From Ephydatia muelleri (Eukaryota > Porifera > Demospongiae > Spongillida > Spongillidae): 64,000 bases of DNA. Of the stretch, positions 33,601 through 45,079 are shown piece after piece. How positions within the stretch are numbered: the stretch's first letter is position 1; each line of letters begins with the position of its first letter. The notes beneath the pieces are model-generated. The model made no database searches. It saw only the letters and a program-made list of their open reading frames with translations, and had not been told where the DNA came from. The stretch lies in NCBI GenBank assembly GCA_013339895.1, contig JABACO010000014.1, positions 8,103,892 through 8,167,891 of the forward strand, in the 5' to 3' direction. A program made the position numbers and the translations under genes.

Positions 33601-34600
33601 ATAATTGAGGAACATTATTGCTAATTGTTGCATACAAATTTATATATAATAATAGCTGATAATAGCTGGTGGTGTTCAGCGTTCAATTAATGTCATGTAA
33701 TACCTTGCATGAAATTACAAAAAGAAAGAAAGATAATTCCCTGCCTGTGAAATTATTAAACTGTCTTCACCATTTTAAATGTACAGGGTGGCGTATTATG
33801 CTGTGCAGGCTGTGTTCACAAAATTGTGAGGCACGGTTTTATGTGCAATTATGAGGTCTAAATGTACATATGCCCACTCCAATTATCCTATGCACACCTA
33901 ACATGTACCATATAATCATCTCTGTTTGCAAATTACATCCTACAGTGTACATGTGTATTCAGCTGCATTCAAATAATTAGGCTGTACTCACAAATGGTTT
34001 TATTGGGCTTTACATGTATTTGGTACTTTCAAAATCATGGGACAAAGTAAAACTATGTGATCATCTCTGTAAAAACAAAAAAAAAGTTTTTACAGGGATG
34101 ATCTAAGATACAAGTACCTCAACGGTGTCAATTAACATGTAATTGTTGTGCCTACTTACATGTGTCATGATGTTTTGGGACTACCTGTAATATGATAACA
34201 AGTTGTCACAATGGTACCCAATTTTTTTAATATTTATTTTATAAATATAATTTGGTTTTAAAAATAAACTACTGTAGCCAAAGTGTGTGTAGATGATGTC
34301 CTTTTATTAAATAACCATCAATTTAATTGGTACTTTCAAAATCACGGGATAATAAAAATACTAAATGAAAGGTTATTCACTAATTGTGTATTGTGGTCAT
34401 CACTTGTGCAAAGTGTGTGTTCACCAATTGGTGAAAGTACACGCCTATAGCAGTGTCCTATCAACTACTAAAGATGAATTGCGAACGACTGCATGCCACT
34501 GAATTGAAGCGAATAATGTCAACAAGTCCAGAACAAAGGGTTGTGACAGGAACAGTTAATTGTAACAATAACTTACTGTATTATTACACAATACATTACC
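33600..34600. other. No gene recognised
   Basis: AT-rich sequence without a convincing ORF. The phrase TGGTACTTTCAAAATCA(T/C)GGGA occurs at about 34020 and 34331, and GTTTTTAC-type hairpin arms flank an A-rich loop at about 34065-34100. Confidence 0.5.
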
Positions 34601-34603
34601 TCA

Positions 34604-35345
34604 TCAGCCAATGCACGCCGTCCATCCATTAGTGTTTCTAAATGTAAAAGAACCCTCAGAAATCACTGCATGTAGATAGAGATGGCTAGTAATGTCATTA
34701 GTGGTGGGAAGCCATCTGCACTGCTGAAAAATGACCCTCAGTGAGGAGGAGAGGTACCATTTACTTAAAATATCTGGCACTACCACTGAAGTAAGACCAA
34801 CAGAAATAGTGGCGATATAATCATGCTTTGCTATACCTTGGCATAAATTGAGACTACTCAGAAGGTGGTTTAGCATCATAGGTGATTATTTCCTGAAGGA
34901 ACGAATTACTTTTCTTAGGTGGCTTAAGGTATCAGGTGTTTCACTAGCATGCGACAAAAATATGCGAAAACTATCAAACGAGATCACTGGAAACAGCCTT
35001 ATAAGAGAAATCGCTCCCTTTTCATTTCCTTTAGCCTCAGGGGGTGAGGAGCTAAAAGAAGCAGCTCTTGTCTGCATTCCTGATCAGGTTACTAAAGTTA
35101 CACAAATGCTGGATGACAATGTGAGGTAATAACGTACATGTAAATGTACAGGACGTGTACGCATATTACAGTAATTTCTTGTATTCTACACAGTCCTGGC
35201 ATGATGGCGAGATATGGCGAAAATTGGGTGGGAGAAGGAAGGAGGGTCATTTAAAATGACCTTTCAAATAATGTCCCCAATCCTAACTCTGTTCAAAACA
35301 CATGCGTGTTTTGTTGTTTTGAAGCCAGTGATTCCATATTAATAA
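34604..35345 (+). pseudogene. RAG1-like paralogue, left palindrome arm
   Basis: Although a long ORF is open on the minus strand at 34604-34879, the plus strand carries the homology: SVSKCKRTLRNHCM (against TMKRRCKEMQM at 21.9 kb), then, after stops, RWLKVSGVSLACDKNMRKLS and a block ending DDNVR (34910-35128), then SWHDG-E-W and GGSFKMTFQI (35190-35345). Introns lie where the 20762-22746 gene has them (before RWLK and after NHR/NVR), so it is not a processed copy. The presumed first catalytic Asp (GGDKGGG) is Glu here (GGEKEGG). It stops at the CFxAxDS block, as the main copy almost does. The zinc and RING exons are missing. Confidence 0.65.
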
Positions 35346-35346
35346 C

Positions 35347-35955
35347 TCACTCGTGTGATGATCGATAAGAACTATAAACTACATGTAGACCATATACCAG
35401 AGGTAATATGACCAATAACAATAACTACGGGATTTGGCAGAAGTCTGATTTCACCCGCCCCCTTGTACGTTGGAAGGGGGCTGGGTTTCCCCGCCCCTTG
35501 TGTAAGGGGGGAGGGGGTGTGCGGCGTGTGGACACGCCCTATCCCCAGACCTGTCACATCACTCAACGTGATGGAGAGAAATGCTAATTAATTTTAATAT
35601 ACGAGAGGTGCGGCGGGTGGGTCAATTCGAAAACGTTACACGAGGCAATGATAATTGCTAGCGCATGCGCGTGCACATAGGAAATACTGTAGGGGAGGTG
35701 CTACACTCGCAATATTAACCGCGTTTAACTTCATTAAACTTCATTTAATAACTCACTCGTGTGATGATCGATAAGAACTTATAAACTACATGTAGACCAT
35801 ATACCAGAGGTAATATGACCAATAACAATAACTACGGGATTTGGCAGAAGTCTGATTTCACCCGCCCCCTTGTACGTTGGAAGGGGGCTGGGTTTCCCCG
35901 CCCCTTGTGTAAGGGGGGAGGGGGTGTGCGGCGTGTGGACACGCCCTATCCCCAA
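35347..35955. repeat. Two direct repeats of about 205 bp
   Basis: 35347-35545 and 35750-35955 match almost exactly, including TAATAACTCACTCGTGTGAT at the start and GGGGGAGGGGGTGTGCGGC towards the end. About 200 bp of unrelated sequence separates them. The right palindrome arm lacks the whole block. They could be small direct terminal repeats or a simple duplication; no element protein lies between them. Confidence 0.9.
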
Positions 35956-36054
35956 AGTATAGGAACAATTGGTTCCGTCACACACCCCCAAAACATTATA
36001 ATATAGTATACGTATATATAGGAAATACGCACAATTGACACAAGCGCATGTCTG

Positions 36055-36384
36055 TCACGGCCGTGGCATGATCTGACAGCCTCCTGCAATGGTGTTTGTT
36101 AATTTCGCCAATTGCGACCCTGGCATTCGAATGTACAACATAAAAGCATCGCTGTTCCAGCGCCCAAGGGTTCGAATCGTTGCCTCTTCCATGCCTGCCA
36201 TCGTAATAAATCTGCACGATTTCAACCACAAGTAGACAAACAGCAGGGGATGAAATGGAGAATTGTGCATCGAAAAAATGAATGCATGTGATTTTAAGGG
36301 CAAGCTATTCATGGGTTTTTTGTTTCGCTCAACATCCCCCTCTGCAACAGGGCCAGTAAAAATGCATATGCTTGAAGACCACAC
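36055..36384 (-). pseudogene. Tyrosine recombinase C-terminal fragment
   Basis: The minus strand reads MAGMEEATIRTLGRWNSDAF followed by MLYIRMP. The GRWxSDAFxxYIR pattern is that of the C-terminal part of eukaryotic tyrosine recombinases as found in DIRS-like and Crypton-like elements, with the catalytic Tyr expected in YIR. Only about 40 residues show this; the rest of the 109-aa ORF is unrelated and includes sequence shared with the right arm. The recognisable part (36066-36210) lies in the left-arm-only segment. Confidence 0.55.
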
Positions 36385-36705
36385 CGGTAAAAGAGTGGAT
36401 CAGTGCACGAGATATTGGCTTTGGCATGATGGGGGAACAAGGCACAGAGTCTATTCATGATCGTTTCAATACCCTGCTAAGAACTTATGCTCTGCAACAA
36501 TATTAAAAAATTGGAGTTAGTCATTAAAGAACAGGTAGTAAGTACTGCTCCACAACACATTGCTGCAATCCAGATACATCACCAATCAAGATTATGATGT
36601 ACATGTATTGTTTAAATATTTATCTGTTCACGTCCCATCAAAGGGATGCTCAGTTAAAATACACTGATGTGTGGTTCTACTCCATATCAAGAGCTTTTAG
36701 TGCTA

Positions 36706-36950
36706 TTATCTTCGTGAAGTGATACAAGCAAAGTTATAAAAAAATAGGCAGGGAGAAATTTTACCGAAAATTAAAACCGGTCGGTTTATGTAAGAATTAT
36801 TATTATGGTAATAAATAGGTACGCTATATCTTCGTGAAGTGATACAAGCAAAGTTATAAAAAAATAGACAGGGAGAAATATTTTACCGAAAATTAAAACC
36901 GGTCGGTTTATGTAAGAATTATTATTATGGTAATAAATAGGTACGCTATG
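36706..36950. repeat. Tandem duplication of about 122 bp in the left arm only
   Basis: The unit includes CTTCGTGAAGTGATACAAGC and AAAACCGGTCGGTTTATG. It occurs twice here (36706-36828, 36826-36950) and once in the right arm (about 43725-43845), so it arose after the palindrome formed. Confidence 0.9.
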
Positions 36951-37242
36951 GAATACAGTATCGTATAGCAAACTGATTGCACAATGACATCTTCCCTGCT
37001 TTGACAAAAATAAATAAATAAATGTTTGTTTAGGTAATCACAAGTGGAGTAAACGGCTCAAAGACACCTCGTCGCTTCCCGGTAGCAATTACAAGCTTAC
37101 TGGATGCGGTTGGTGTCTGTTCCAATGTACGCATATGCATGTGCCGTACTTGGAAGCATTGCTCGCCTGCATTGTGCCTTGTATCCACCAGTCCAATCAG
37201 CAGACATGGTTTAACTGCACAACGAAAAATATGTGCACACTA

Positions 37243-37479
37243 TTACAAGACATTTGGCGCATAACTGACACAATTGATGGAGATACAGCCCTTTATGCCT
37301 AAATTGTGCCAATCATTACGAGTTGACCAGATCCACCGTTTGCAGACAATGTGCATGAAGACAGTCAAGATTTCTCCCTCGCTGCCGATCGAAATGTGTT
37401 TATCTATGAATGCCAACGCGTCACAGAGCTGCTTCTGTACGTAGTGCCTCGACCCTGGTACCTCTGAAGTGCCAGCCAC
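37243..37479 (-). other. Short ORF conserved in both palindrome arms (left)
   Basis: A 78-aa ORF starting MAGTSEVPGSRHYV and including KRWIWSTRNDWHNLGIK is kept open here and, with a few changes, at 43284-43478 (64 aa, plus strand) in the other arm. I do not recognise the family. Conservation may only reflect recent duplication. Confidence 0.35.
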
Positions 37480-38246
37480 CGGGTTTAATAATCTATCACA
37501 TCACTGCAAGTGTTTGTTTAGCAAAACAGTAGTGATGCGTCGTTACGGTGCACATTCATGTAACGAACTAGTGCCTAATATACCGCACCTTTATAATCAG
37601 AGATAATTTATATATTATCACCGGTATGATCTATGCATGTGAAGCCTTTCGTAACAGACAGTATTTAGCTGGTGGCCGGTAGACTCCATGAAAATGTAAC
37701 TTCTAGCGAGTGAAATCTGCATGCTATCACTTCCAACTGTTTGAATGAATCAGTTAATGTGTCAGTCCGTATTACGCTGTCCCGTGCAAAACAGACGAAT
37801 TAAATCTGTCCACTGGCACGTTTTCATGTAAAAGCAGGGGGGGGGGGGGGGGGGGGGGGGGGGGGGCTGCATCGAGGGAGGAAGCTTGAGACAAAGCTCA
37901 GCACAAGTGAATGTGCACGTGGAAGTGCATGCAATTTCATAAGCGCAGCAAAAATGAATAAGAAGCTTAAGCAATGACAATTGTCTACTTAAACTACGCA
38001 AGTTGTCGTCAAAGTAACATGAATTACTTTGGCTCTGGCTAGCTGAATGGACAATACTAACCTGTTACACCTTCCATAACTAGTGCACATTAATTAATTA
38101 TTATCAACAAGACAAAGTAAATGTATTATGAGTGATTTTATACAATCTTGTGCAGTGTAGAAAATGATTTTACAAACTGACAGAATACAATTACAGTACA
38201 CAACACATATAGAACATTGAATACAACAACCAATGCAGTTTGTGAT

Positions 38247-40187
38247 TTAGTCCACTTCCTCAATGGTAGGACCTTGACTCTTCTTGCCTCCACTCCCAGA
38301 TGGACCTCCTGACATTCCTCCTGCTCCATTGGGCACACCTCCTGCCTGGTACAACTTTGTCATGATTGGCATGCACACCTTCTCCAGTTCCTTCTGCTTG
38401 TCCTCAAACTCTCCCTTCTCTGCTGTCTGGTTCCTGTCCAGCCAGCTGTTCACCTCACCCACTTTGTCCAATACCTTCTTCCTGTCCTCCTCGCTCAGCT
38501 TACTCTTCACCGTCTCCTCCTCCATGGTGCTCTTCAATTGGAAGGCATAACTCTCCAGCTGGTTCTTGGCCGCTATCTTGGCCTTGTGCTCCTCGTCTTG
38601 GGACTTGTACTTCTCTGCGTCCTTCACCATGCGCTCTATGTCGTCAGCACTCAGCCTTCCCTTGTCGTTGGTGATGGTGATCTTGTTCTCCTTCCCTGTG
38701 CTCTTCTCCACTGCACTCACGTTCAGGATGCCATTCCTGTCGATGTCAAAGGTCACTTCTATTTGAGGCACACCACGTGGAGCTGGAGGAATGTGGGTAA
38801 GATCAAACTTCCCCAAAAGGTTGTTGTCTTTGGTCATGGCTCGCTCTCCCTCGTACACCTGGATCAACACCGATGTCTGGTTGTCAGAGTAGGTGGTGAA
38901 GGTCTGGGTCTCCTTCTTGGGAATGGTGGAGTTGCGCTTCAGCAGGGTTGTCATGACACCACCAGCTGTCTCGATCCCCAGGGAGAGAGGGATGACATCG
39001 AGGAGGAGGAGGTCCTGGACCTCCTGGCTCTTGTCTCCACTCAAGATGGCTGCCTGGACGGCTGCTCCGTACGCCACTGCCTCGTCAGGGTTGATGGACT
39101 TGTTCAGCTCCTTGCCATTGAAGAAGTCCTGCAGAAGCTTCTGGACCTTGGGGATACGAGTTGACCCACCCACCAGCACAACCTCGTGGATCTGGGACTT
39201 GTCAAACTTGGCATCGCGAAGTGCCTTCTCCACGGGCTCCAGAGTACCTCTGAACAGGTCTGCGTTCAGCTCCTCAAAGCGGGCCCTGGTGATGGTGGTG
39301 TAGAAGTCGATGCCCTCGAACAGGGAGTCGATCTCGATGCTGGCCTGGGCACTGGATGAGAGAGTCCTCTTTGCTCGCTCACAGGCAGTACGCAGACGTC
39401 TGACGGCCTTCTTGTTGCCAGACATGTCCTTCTTGTGCTTCTTCTTGAACTCCTGGATGAAGTGGTTCACCATTCTGTTGTCAAAGTCTTCTCCTCCAAG
39501 ATGGGTGTCACCTGCCGTCGACTTCACCTCAAAGATGCCTTCCTCTATGGTCAGGACGGACACATCAAAGGTTCCTCCTCCTAGATCGAAGATCAGGATG
39601 TTCTGTTCGGCCTTCAGCTTCTTGTCCAGTCCGTAGGCAATGGCGGCCGCAGTAGGCTCGTTGATGATTCGCAGCACGTTCAGTCCCGCGATAACCCCAG
39701 CGTCCTTGGTGGCCTGGCGCTGCGAGTCGTTGAAGTAGGCGGGAACCGTGATGACGGCATCGGTCACCACCGTGCCCAGGTAGGCCTCTGCCGTCTCCTT
39801 CATCTTGGTCAGCACCATGGACGAGACCTCCTCGGGGAAGAACGTCTTCGTCTCGCATTTGTACTCCACCTGGATCTTGGGACGGCCGCCTTCGTTGATG
39901 ACGGTGAAGGGCCAGTGCTTCATGTCGGCTTGGATGGTGGGGTCGTCGAACCTTCTCCCGATCATCCGCTTGGCGTCGAACACCGTGTTGTTGGGGTTCA
40001 TGGCCACTTGGTTCTTGGCGGCGTCTCCGATGAGACGCTCGGTGTCGGTGAAGGCCACGTAGCTAGGTGTGGTGCGGTTGCCCTGGTCGTTGGCGATGAT
40101 TTCCACCTTGCCGTGCTGGAAGACGCCAACGCACGAGTAGGTCGTTCCGAGGTCGATTCCGATGGCGGGAGCCTTCGATTTTGACAT
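38247..40187 (-). CDS. HSP70: Cytosolic heat-shock protein 70 (left, inducible type)
   Basis: One uninterrupted 646-aa ORF encodes an ATP-driven chaperone that binds exposed hydrophobic segments with J-domain partners. The ATPase domain has [15 protein letters not shown] near residue 8, [14 protein letters not shown] near 197 and [17 protein letters not shown] near 335. The interdomain linker is [12 protein letters not shown] and the protein ends GPTIEEVD, the cytosolic signature that binds TPR co-chaperones. The ATG at 40187 ([10 protein letters not shown]) is preferred; the frame is open 10 codons further upstream, but only from GTG. It has no introns, typical of stress-inducible copies. 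It differs from the right-hand protein only by VGEVN for VSEVS and by lacking three residues near the C-terminus. Confidence 0.97.
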   Translation of the reverse strand: MSKSKAPAIGIDLGTTYSCVGVFQHGKVEIIANDQGNRTTPSYVAFTDTERLIGDAAKNQVAMNPNNTVFDAKRMIGRRFDDPTIQADMKHWPFTVINEGGRPKIQVEYKCETKTFFPEEVSSMVLTKMKETAEAYLGTVVTDAVITVPAYFNDSQRQATKDAGVIAGLNVLRIINEPTAAAIAYGLDKKLKAEQNILIFDLGGGTFDVSVLTIEEGIFEVKSTAGDTHLGGEDFDNRMVNHFIQEFKKKHKKDMSGNKKAVRRLRTACERAKRTLSSSAQASIEIDSLFEGIDFYTTITRARFEELNADLFRGTLEPVEKALRDAKFDKSQIHEVVLVGGSTRIPKVQKLLQDFFNGKELNKSINPDEAVAYGAAVQAAILSGDKSQEVQDLLLLDVIPLSLGIETAGGVMTTLLKRNSTIPKKETQTFTTYSDNQTSVLIQVYEGERAMTKDNNLLGKFDLTHIPPAPRGVPQIEVTFDIDRNGILNVSAVEKSTGKENKITITNDKGRLSADDIERMVKDAEKYKSQDEEHKAKIAAKNQLESYAFQLKSTMEEETVKSKLSEEDRKKVLDKVGEVNSWLDRNQTAEKGEFEDKQKELEKVCMPIMTKLYQAGGVPNGAGGMSGGPSGSGGKKSQGPTIEEVD

Positions 40188-40549
40188 TTTGGATTCCTTC
40201 GCTTTCTTCTGCTGCACACACTTGTCTCTCTCACTGACTTGAACATGACTAGGACGAACAAATTTGTCTTATATAGATCTATTGGTATAGTTGTACGAGG
40301 TCGATCGATCGTTCTAGAAAGGTCTAGCCCTAAGCGATCAGCTAATGAATTTCTTCTAAACATGGCTGCATAACATAATAATAGCATGAACATAATGGCG
40401 TCATGCGCACTGGATAATTCTGGAATGCAACTGAACCTTCGTGATATCTACTAGATAGAAATATAAATAAACGGACCGACCGTTCCAGTCATGTTCAAGT
40501 CAGTGAGAGAGACAAGTGTGTGCAGCAGAAGAAAACGAAGGAATCCAAA
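40188..40549. promoter_or_regulatory. Shared bidirectional HSP70 promoter with heat-shock elements
   Basis: 362 bp separate the two start codons. Heat-shock factor half-sites are visible: TTCtaGAA at 40312-40319, TTCtgGAA at 40418-40425 and GAAccTTC at 40433-40440. TATA-like boxes face both ways: TATAAATA at 40462-40469 for the right gene, and CTATATAA on the minus strand at about 40269-40276 for the left. The two 5' leaders are near-identical inverted repeats outside 40253-40486, while the centre is unique. Shared heat induction is an inference from these motifs. Confidence 0.75.
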
Positions 40550-42499
40550 ATGTCAAAATCGAAGGCTCCCGCCATCGGAATCGACCTCGGAACGACCTAC
40601 TCGTGCGTTGGCGTCTTCCAGCACGGCAAGGTGGAAATCATCGCCAACGACCAGGGCAACCGCACCACACCTAGCTACGTGGCCTTCACCGACACCGAGC
40701 GTCTCATCGGAGACGCCGCCAAGAACCAAGTGGCCATGAACCCCAACAACACGGTGTTCGACGCCAAGCGGATGATCGGGAGAAGGTTCGACGACCCCAC
40801 CATCCAAGCCGACATGAAGCACTGGCCCTTCACCGTCATCAACGAAGGCGGCCGTCCCAAGATCCAGGTGGAGTACAAATGCGAGACGAAGACGTTCTTC
40901 CCCGAGGAGGTCTCGTCCATGGTGCTGACCAAGATGAAGGAGACGGCAGAGGCCTACCTGGGCACGGTGGTGACCGATGCCGTCATCACGGTTCCCGCCT
41001 ACTTCAACGACTCGCAGCGCCAGGCCACCAAGGACGCCGGGGTTATCGCGGGACTGAACGTGCTGCGGATCATCAACGAGCCTACTGCGGCCGCCATTGC
41101 CTACGGACTGGACAAGAAGCTGAAGGCCGAACAGAACATCCTGATCTTCGATCTAGGAGGAGGAACCTTTGATGTGTCCGTCCTGACCATAGAGGAAGGC
41201 ATCTTTGAGGTGAAGTCGACGGCAGGTGACACCCATCTTGGAGGAGAAGACTTTGACAACAGAATGGTGAACCACTTCATCCAGGAGTTCAAGAAGAAGC
41301 ACAAGAAGGACATGTCTGGCAACAAGAAGGCTGTCAGACGTCTGCGTACTGCCTGCGAGCGAGCAAAGAGGACTCTCTCGTCCAGTGCCCAGGCCAGCAT
41401 TGAGATCGACTCCCTGTTTGAGGGCATCGACTTTTACACCACCATCACCAGGGCCCGCTTTGAGGAGCTGAACGCAGACCTGTTCAGAGGCACTCTGGAG
41501 CCCGTGGAGAAGGCACTTCGCGATGCCAAGTTTGACAAGTCCCAGATCCACGAGGTTGTGCTGGTGGGTGGGTCAACTCGTATCCCCAAGGTCCAGAAGC
41601 TTCTGCAGGACTTCTTCAATGGCAAGGAGCTGAACAAGTCCATCAACCCTGACGAGGCAGTGGCGTACGGAGCAGCCGTCCAGGCAGCCATCTTGAGTGG
41701 AGACAAGAGCCAGGAGGTCCAGGACCTCCTCCTCCTCGATGTCATCCCTCTCTCCCTGGGGATCGAGACAGCTGGTGGTGTCATGACAACCCTGCTGAAG
41801 CGCAACTCCACCATTCCCAAGAAGGAGACCCAGACCTTCACCACCTACTCTGACAACCAGACATCGGTGTTGATCCAGGTGTACGAGGGAGAGCGAGCCA
41901 TGACCAAAGACAACAACCTTTTGGGGAAGTTTGATCTTACCCACATTCCTCCAGCTCCACGTGGTGTGCCTCAAATAGAAGTGACCTTTGACATCGACAG
42001 GAATGGCATCCTGAATGTGAGTGCGGTGGAGAAGAGCACAGGGAAGGAGAACAAGATCACCATCACCAACGACAAGGGAAGGCTAAGTGCTGACGACATA
42101 GAGCGCATGGTGAAGGACGCAGAGAAGTACAAGTCCCAAGACGAGGAGCACAAGGCCAAGATAGCAGCCAAGAACCAGCTGGAGAGTTATGCCTTCCAAT
42201 TGAAGAGCACCATGGAGGAGGAGACGGTGAAGAGTAAGCTGAGCGAGGAGGACAGGAAGAAGGTATTGGACAAAGTGAGTGAGGTGAGCAGCTGGCTGGA
42301 CAGGAACCAGACAGCAGAGAAGGGAGAGTTTGAGGACAAGCAGAAGGAACTGGAGAAGGTGTGCATGCCAATCATGACAAAGTTGTACCAGGCAGGAGGT
42401 GTGCCCAATGGAGCAGGAGGAATGTCAGGAGGTCCATCTGGGAGTGCTGGGAGTGGAGGCAAGAAGAGTCAAGGTCCTACCATTGAGGAAGTGGACTAA
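40550..42499 (+). CDS. HSP70: Cytosolic heat-shock protein 70 (right, inducible type)
   Basis: One intronless 649-aa ORF starts at the ATG at 40550 ([10 protein letters not shown]); the GTG-led extension upstream is not a credible start. ATPase, linker, substrate-binding and EEVD features are the same as in the left copy, with [14 protein letters not shown] before GPTIEEVD. The gene diverges from its twin head to head. Near-identity of the coding parts against looser flanks suggests recent duplication or gene conversion between the arms. The 3' UTR matches that of the left gene for about 150 bp with a few changes. Confidence 0.97.
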   Translation: MSKSKAPAIGIDLGTTYSCVGVFQHGKVEIIANDQGNRTTPSYVAFTDTERLIGDAAKNQVAMNPNNTVFDAKRMIGRRFDDPTIQADMKHWPFTVINEGGRPKIQVEYKCETKTFFPEEVSSMVLTKMKETAEAYLGTVVTDAVITVPAYFNDSQRQATKDAGVIAGLNVLRIINEPTAAAIAYGLDKKLKAEQNILIFDLGGGTFDVSVLTIEEGIFEVKSTAGDTHLGGEDFDNRMVNHFIQEFKKKHKKDMSGNKKAVRRLRTACERAKRTLSSSAQASIEIDSLFEGIDFYTTITRARFEELNADLFRGTLEPVEKALRDAKFDKSQIHEVVLVGGSTRIPKVQKLLQDFFNGKELNKSINPDEAVAYGAAVQAAILSGDKSQEVQDLLLLDVIPLSLGIETAGGVMTTLLKRNSTIPKKETQTFTTYSDNQTSVLIQVYEGERAMTKDNNLLGKFDLTHIPPAPRGVPQIEVTFDIDRNGILNVSAVEKSTGKENKITITNDKGRLSADDIERMVKDAEKYKSQDEEHKAKIAAKNQLESYAFQLKSTMEEETVKSKLSEEDRKKVLDKVSEVSSWLDRNQTAEKGEFEDKQKELEKVCMPIMTKLYQAGGVPNGAGGMSGGPSGSAGSGGKKSQGPTIEEVD

Positions 42500-42901
42500 A
42501 TCACAAACTGCATTGGAGGCTCTATTCAATGTTCTATATATGTTGTGTATTGTAATTGTATTCTGTCAGTTTGTAAAATCATTTTGTACACTGCACAAGA
42601 TTGTATAAAATCACTCATAATACATTTACTTTGTCCTGTTGATAATAATTAATTAATGTGCACTAGTTATGTAAGGTGTAATAGGTTAGTATTCAGCTAG
42701 CCACAGAGCCATGTAACGTTGACGACAACTTGCGTAGTTAAAGAGGACAATTGTCATTGCTGAAGCTTCTTATTCATTTTTGCTGCGCTTATGAAATTGC
42801 ATGCACTTCCACATGCTCTTGTGCGGAGCTTTGTCTCAAGCTTCCTCCTCTCGATGCAGCCCACCCCCTCCCACCCCCCACCCCCCTCCACTTCCTTGCA
42901 A

Positions 42902-42980
42902 CCGTTGAAAATGGCCAGTGGACAGATTTAATTCGTCTGTCACAGACGAATTAAATCTGTCCACTGGCCATTTTCAACGG
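42902..42980. repeat. Perfect 79-bp palindrome with a 1-nt spacer
   Basis: Arms 42902-42940 and 42942-42980 are exact reverse complements around C42941. The left palindrome arm has only one half of this sequence (about 37787-37817, diverged at its end), so the hairpin arose after the HSP70 arms formed. Confidence 0.97.
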
Positions 42981-43283
42981 TTTTGCACGAGACAGCGTAA
43001 CACATTAACTGATTCATTCAAACAGTTGCAAGTGGTAGCATGCAGATTTCACTCGCTAGAAGTTACATTTTCATGGAGTCTACCGGCCACCAGCTAAATA
43101 CTGTCTGTTACGAATAGCTAGCTTCACATGCATCGATCATACCGGTGATAATATATTAATTATCTCTGATTATAAAGGTGCGGTATAGGCACTAGTTCGT
43201 TACATGAATGTGCACCGTAACGACGCATCACTACTGTTTTGCTAAACAAACACTTGTAGTGATGTGGTGGATTATTAAACCCG

Positions 43284-43478
43284 GTGGCTGGCACTTCAGA
43301 GGTACCAGGGTCGAGGCACTACGTACGGAAGCAGCTCTGTGACGCGTTGGCATTCATAGATAAACACATTTCGATCGGCAGCGAGGGAGAAATCTTGACT
43401 GTCTTAATGCACATTGTCTACAAACGGTGGATCTGGTCAACTCGTAATGATTGGCACAATTTAGGCATAAAGGACTAA
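43284..43478 (+). other. Short ORF conserved in both palindrome arms (right)
   Basis: A 64-aa counterpart of the ORF at 37243-37479, truncated by an early stop after HNLGIKD. No family recognised. Confidence 0.3.
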
Positions 43479-44344
43479 ATCTCCATCAATTGTGTCAGTG
43501 ATTAATGTCTTGTAATAGTGTGCACATATGCACACGCGTACATTGGAACAGACACCATCCGCATCCAGTAAGCTTGTAATAGCTACCGCGGGAAGCGACG
43601 AGTTATCTTTGAGCCGTTTACTCCACTTGTGATTACCTAAACAAACATTTATTTATTTATTTTGTCAAAGCAGGGAAGATGTCACTGTGCAAACAGTTTG
43701 CTATACGATACTGTATTCCACAGCGTACCTATTTACTAGCATAATAATAATTCTTACATAAACCGAAAGGTTTTAATTTTCGGTAAAATTTCTCCCTGCC
43801 TATTTTTTAATAACTTTGCTTGTATCACTTCACGAAGATAATAGCACTAAAAGCTCTTGATATGGAGTAGAACCACACATCAGTGTATTTTAACTGAGCA
43901 TCCCTTTGATGGGACGTGAACAGATAAATATTTAAACAATACATGTACATCATAATCTTGATTGGTGATGTATCTGGATTGCAGCAATGTGTTGTGGAGC
44001 AGTACTTACTACCTGTTCTTTAATGACAAATTCCTATTTTTTAACATTGTTGCAGAGCATAAGTTCTTAGCAGGGTATTGAAACGATCATGAATAGACTC
44101 TGTGCCTTGTTCGCCCATCATGCCAAAGCCGACATCTCGTGCACTGATCCACTCTTTTGCCGGTGTGGTCTTCAAGCATATGCATTTTTACTGGCCCTGT
44201 TGCAGAGGGGGATGTTGAGCGAAACATAAAAAACCATGAATAGCTTGCCCTGACAATCACATGCATTCATTTTTTTGATGCACAATCCTCCATTTCATCC
44301 CCTGCTGTTTGTCTACTTGTGGTTGAAGATTTATTATCGAATCA

Positions 44345-45078
44345 CTGGCTTCAAAACAACAAAACACGCATGTGTTTTGAACAGAGTCATTTTAAATGAC
44401 CCTCCTTCCTTCTCTCCACCCAATTTTCGCCATATCTCGCCATCATGCCAGGACTGTGTAGAATACAAGAAATTACTATAATATGCGTACAACTCCTGTA
44501 CATTTACATGTACGTTATTACCTCTCATTGTCATCCAGCATTTGTGTAACTTTAGTAACAAGATCAGGAATGTAGACAAGAGCTGCTCCTTTTAGCTCCT
44601 CACCCCCTGAGGCTAATAAAGGAAATGAAAAGGGAGCAATTTCTCCTATAAGGCTGTTTCCAGTGATAGTTTTCACATATTTTTGTTGCATGCTAGCGAA
44701 ACACCTGATACCTTAAGCCACCTAAGAAAAGTAATTTGTTCCTTCAGGAAATAATCACCTATGATGCTAAACCACCTTCTGAGTAGTCTCAATTTATGTC
44801 AAGGTATAGCAAAGCATGATTATATCGCCACTATTTCTGTTGGTCTTACTTCAGTGGTAATGCCAGATTTTTTAAGTAAATGGTATCTCTCCTCCTCACT
44901 GAGGGTCATCTTTCAGCAGTGTAGATGGCTTGCCACCACTAATGACATTACTAGCCATCTCTATCTCCATGCAGTGATTTCTGAGGGTTCTTTTACATTT
45001 AGAAACACTTGTGGATGGAAGGCGTGCATTAATATTGGCTGATGAGGTAATGTATTGTGTAATAATACAGTAAGTCAT
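44345..45078 (-). pseudogene. RAG1-like paralogue, right palindrome arm
   Basis: Minus-strand counterpart of 34604-35345: SVSKCKRTLRNHCMEIEMAS (45078-44896), the RWLKVSGV region with stops, and an E-W-RKLGG...GGSFKMT block (about 44450-44380) ending at the same place. It has its own small differences, for example in the ACDKNM region (about 44690), and similar intron positions. It is non-functional as read. Confidence 0.65.
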
Positions 45079-45079
45079 T

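Larger units (their letters stand above)
34600..40252. repeat. Left arm of the large HSP70 palindrome
   Basis: The arm is the reverse complement of 40487-45070. It contains, from outside in, a degraded RAG1-like paralogue, extra sequence missing on the right (about 35340-36215), a short shared ORF and one HSP70 gene. It also has a private tandem duplication of about 122 bp (36706-36828 and 36826-36950), a G run (37838-37866), and lacks the 79-bp hairpin found at 42902 on the right. Confidence 0.93.
40487..45070. repeat. Right arm of the large HSP70 palindrome
   Basis: Reverse complement of the left arm, starting in the HSP70 leader (GTCATGTTCAAGTCAGTGAG) and ending in the RAG1-like paralogue. 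Coding sequence of HSP70 is almost identical between the arms; the flanks differ more, with small indels and a deletion of about 880 bp relative to the left (join near 44330-44340). Confidence 0.93.

Noticed and set aside
34604..34879. 91-aa minus-strand ORF, also open in the other arm (44761-45042)
   Set aside because: The homology to the RAG1-like gene is on the opposite strand, and the ORF is kept by the duplication, not by evident coding.
35347..35955. The twin 205-bp repeats as LTRs of a small retrotransposon
   Set aside because: Only about 200 bp lie between them, with no primer-binding site, polypurine tract or protein, and no target duplication was seen.
38538..39164. Long ORFs (208, 136, 102, 97 aa) antisense or out of frame to the two HSP70 genes
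   Set aside because: They mirror each other in both copies and are by-products of the biased codon use of HSP70. None resembles a known protein.
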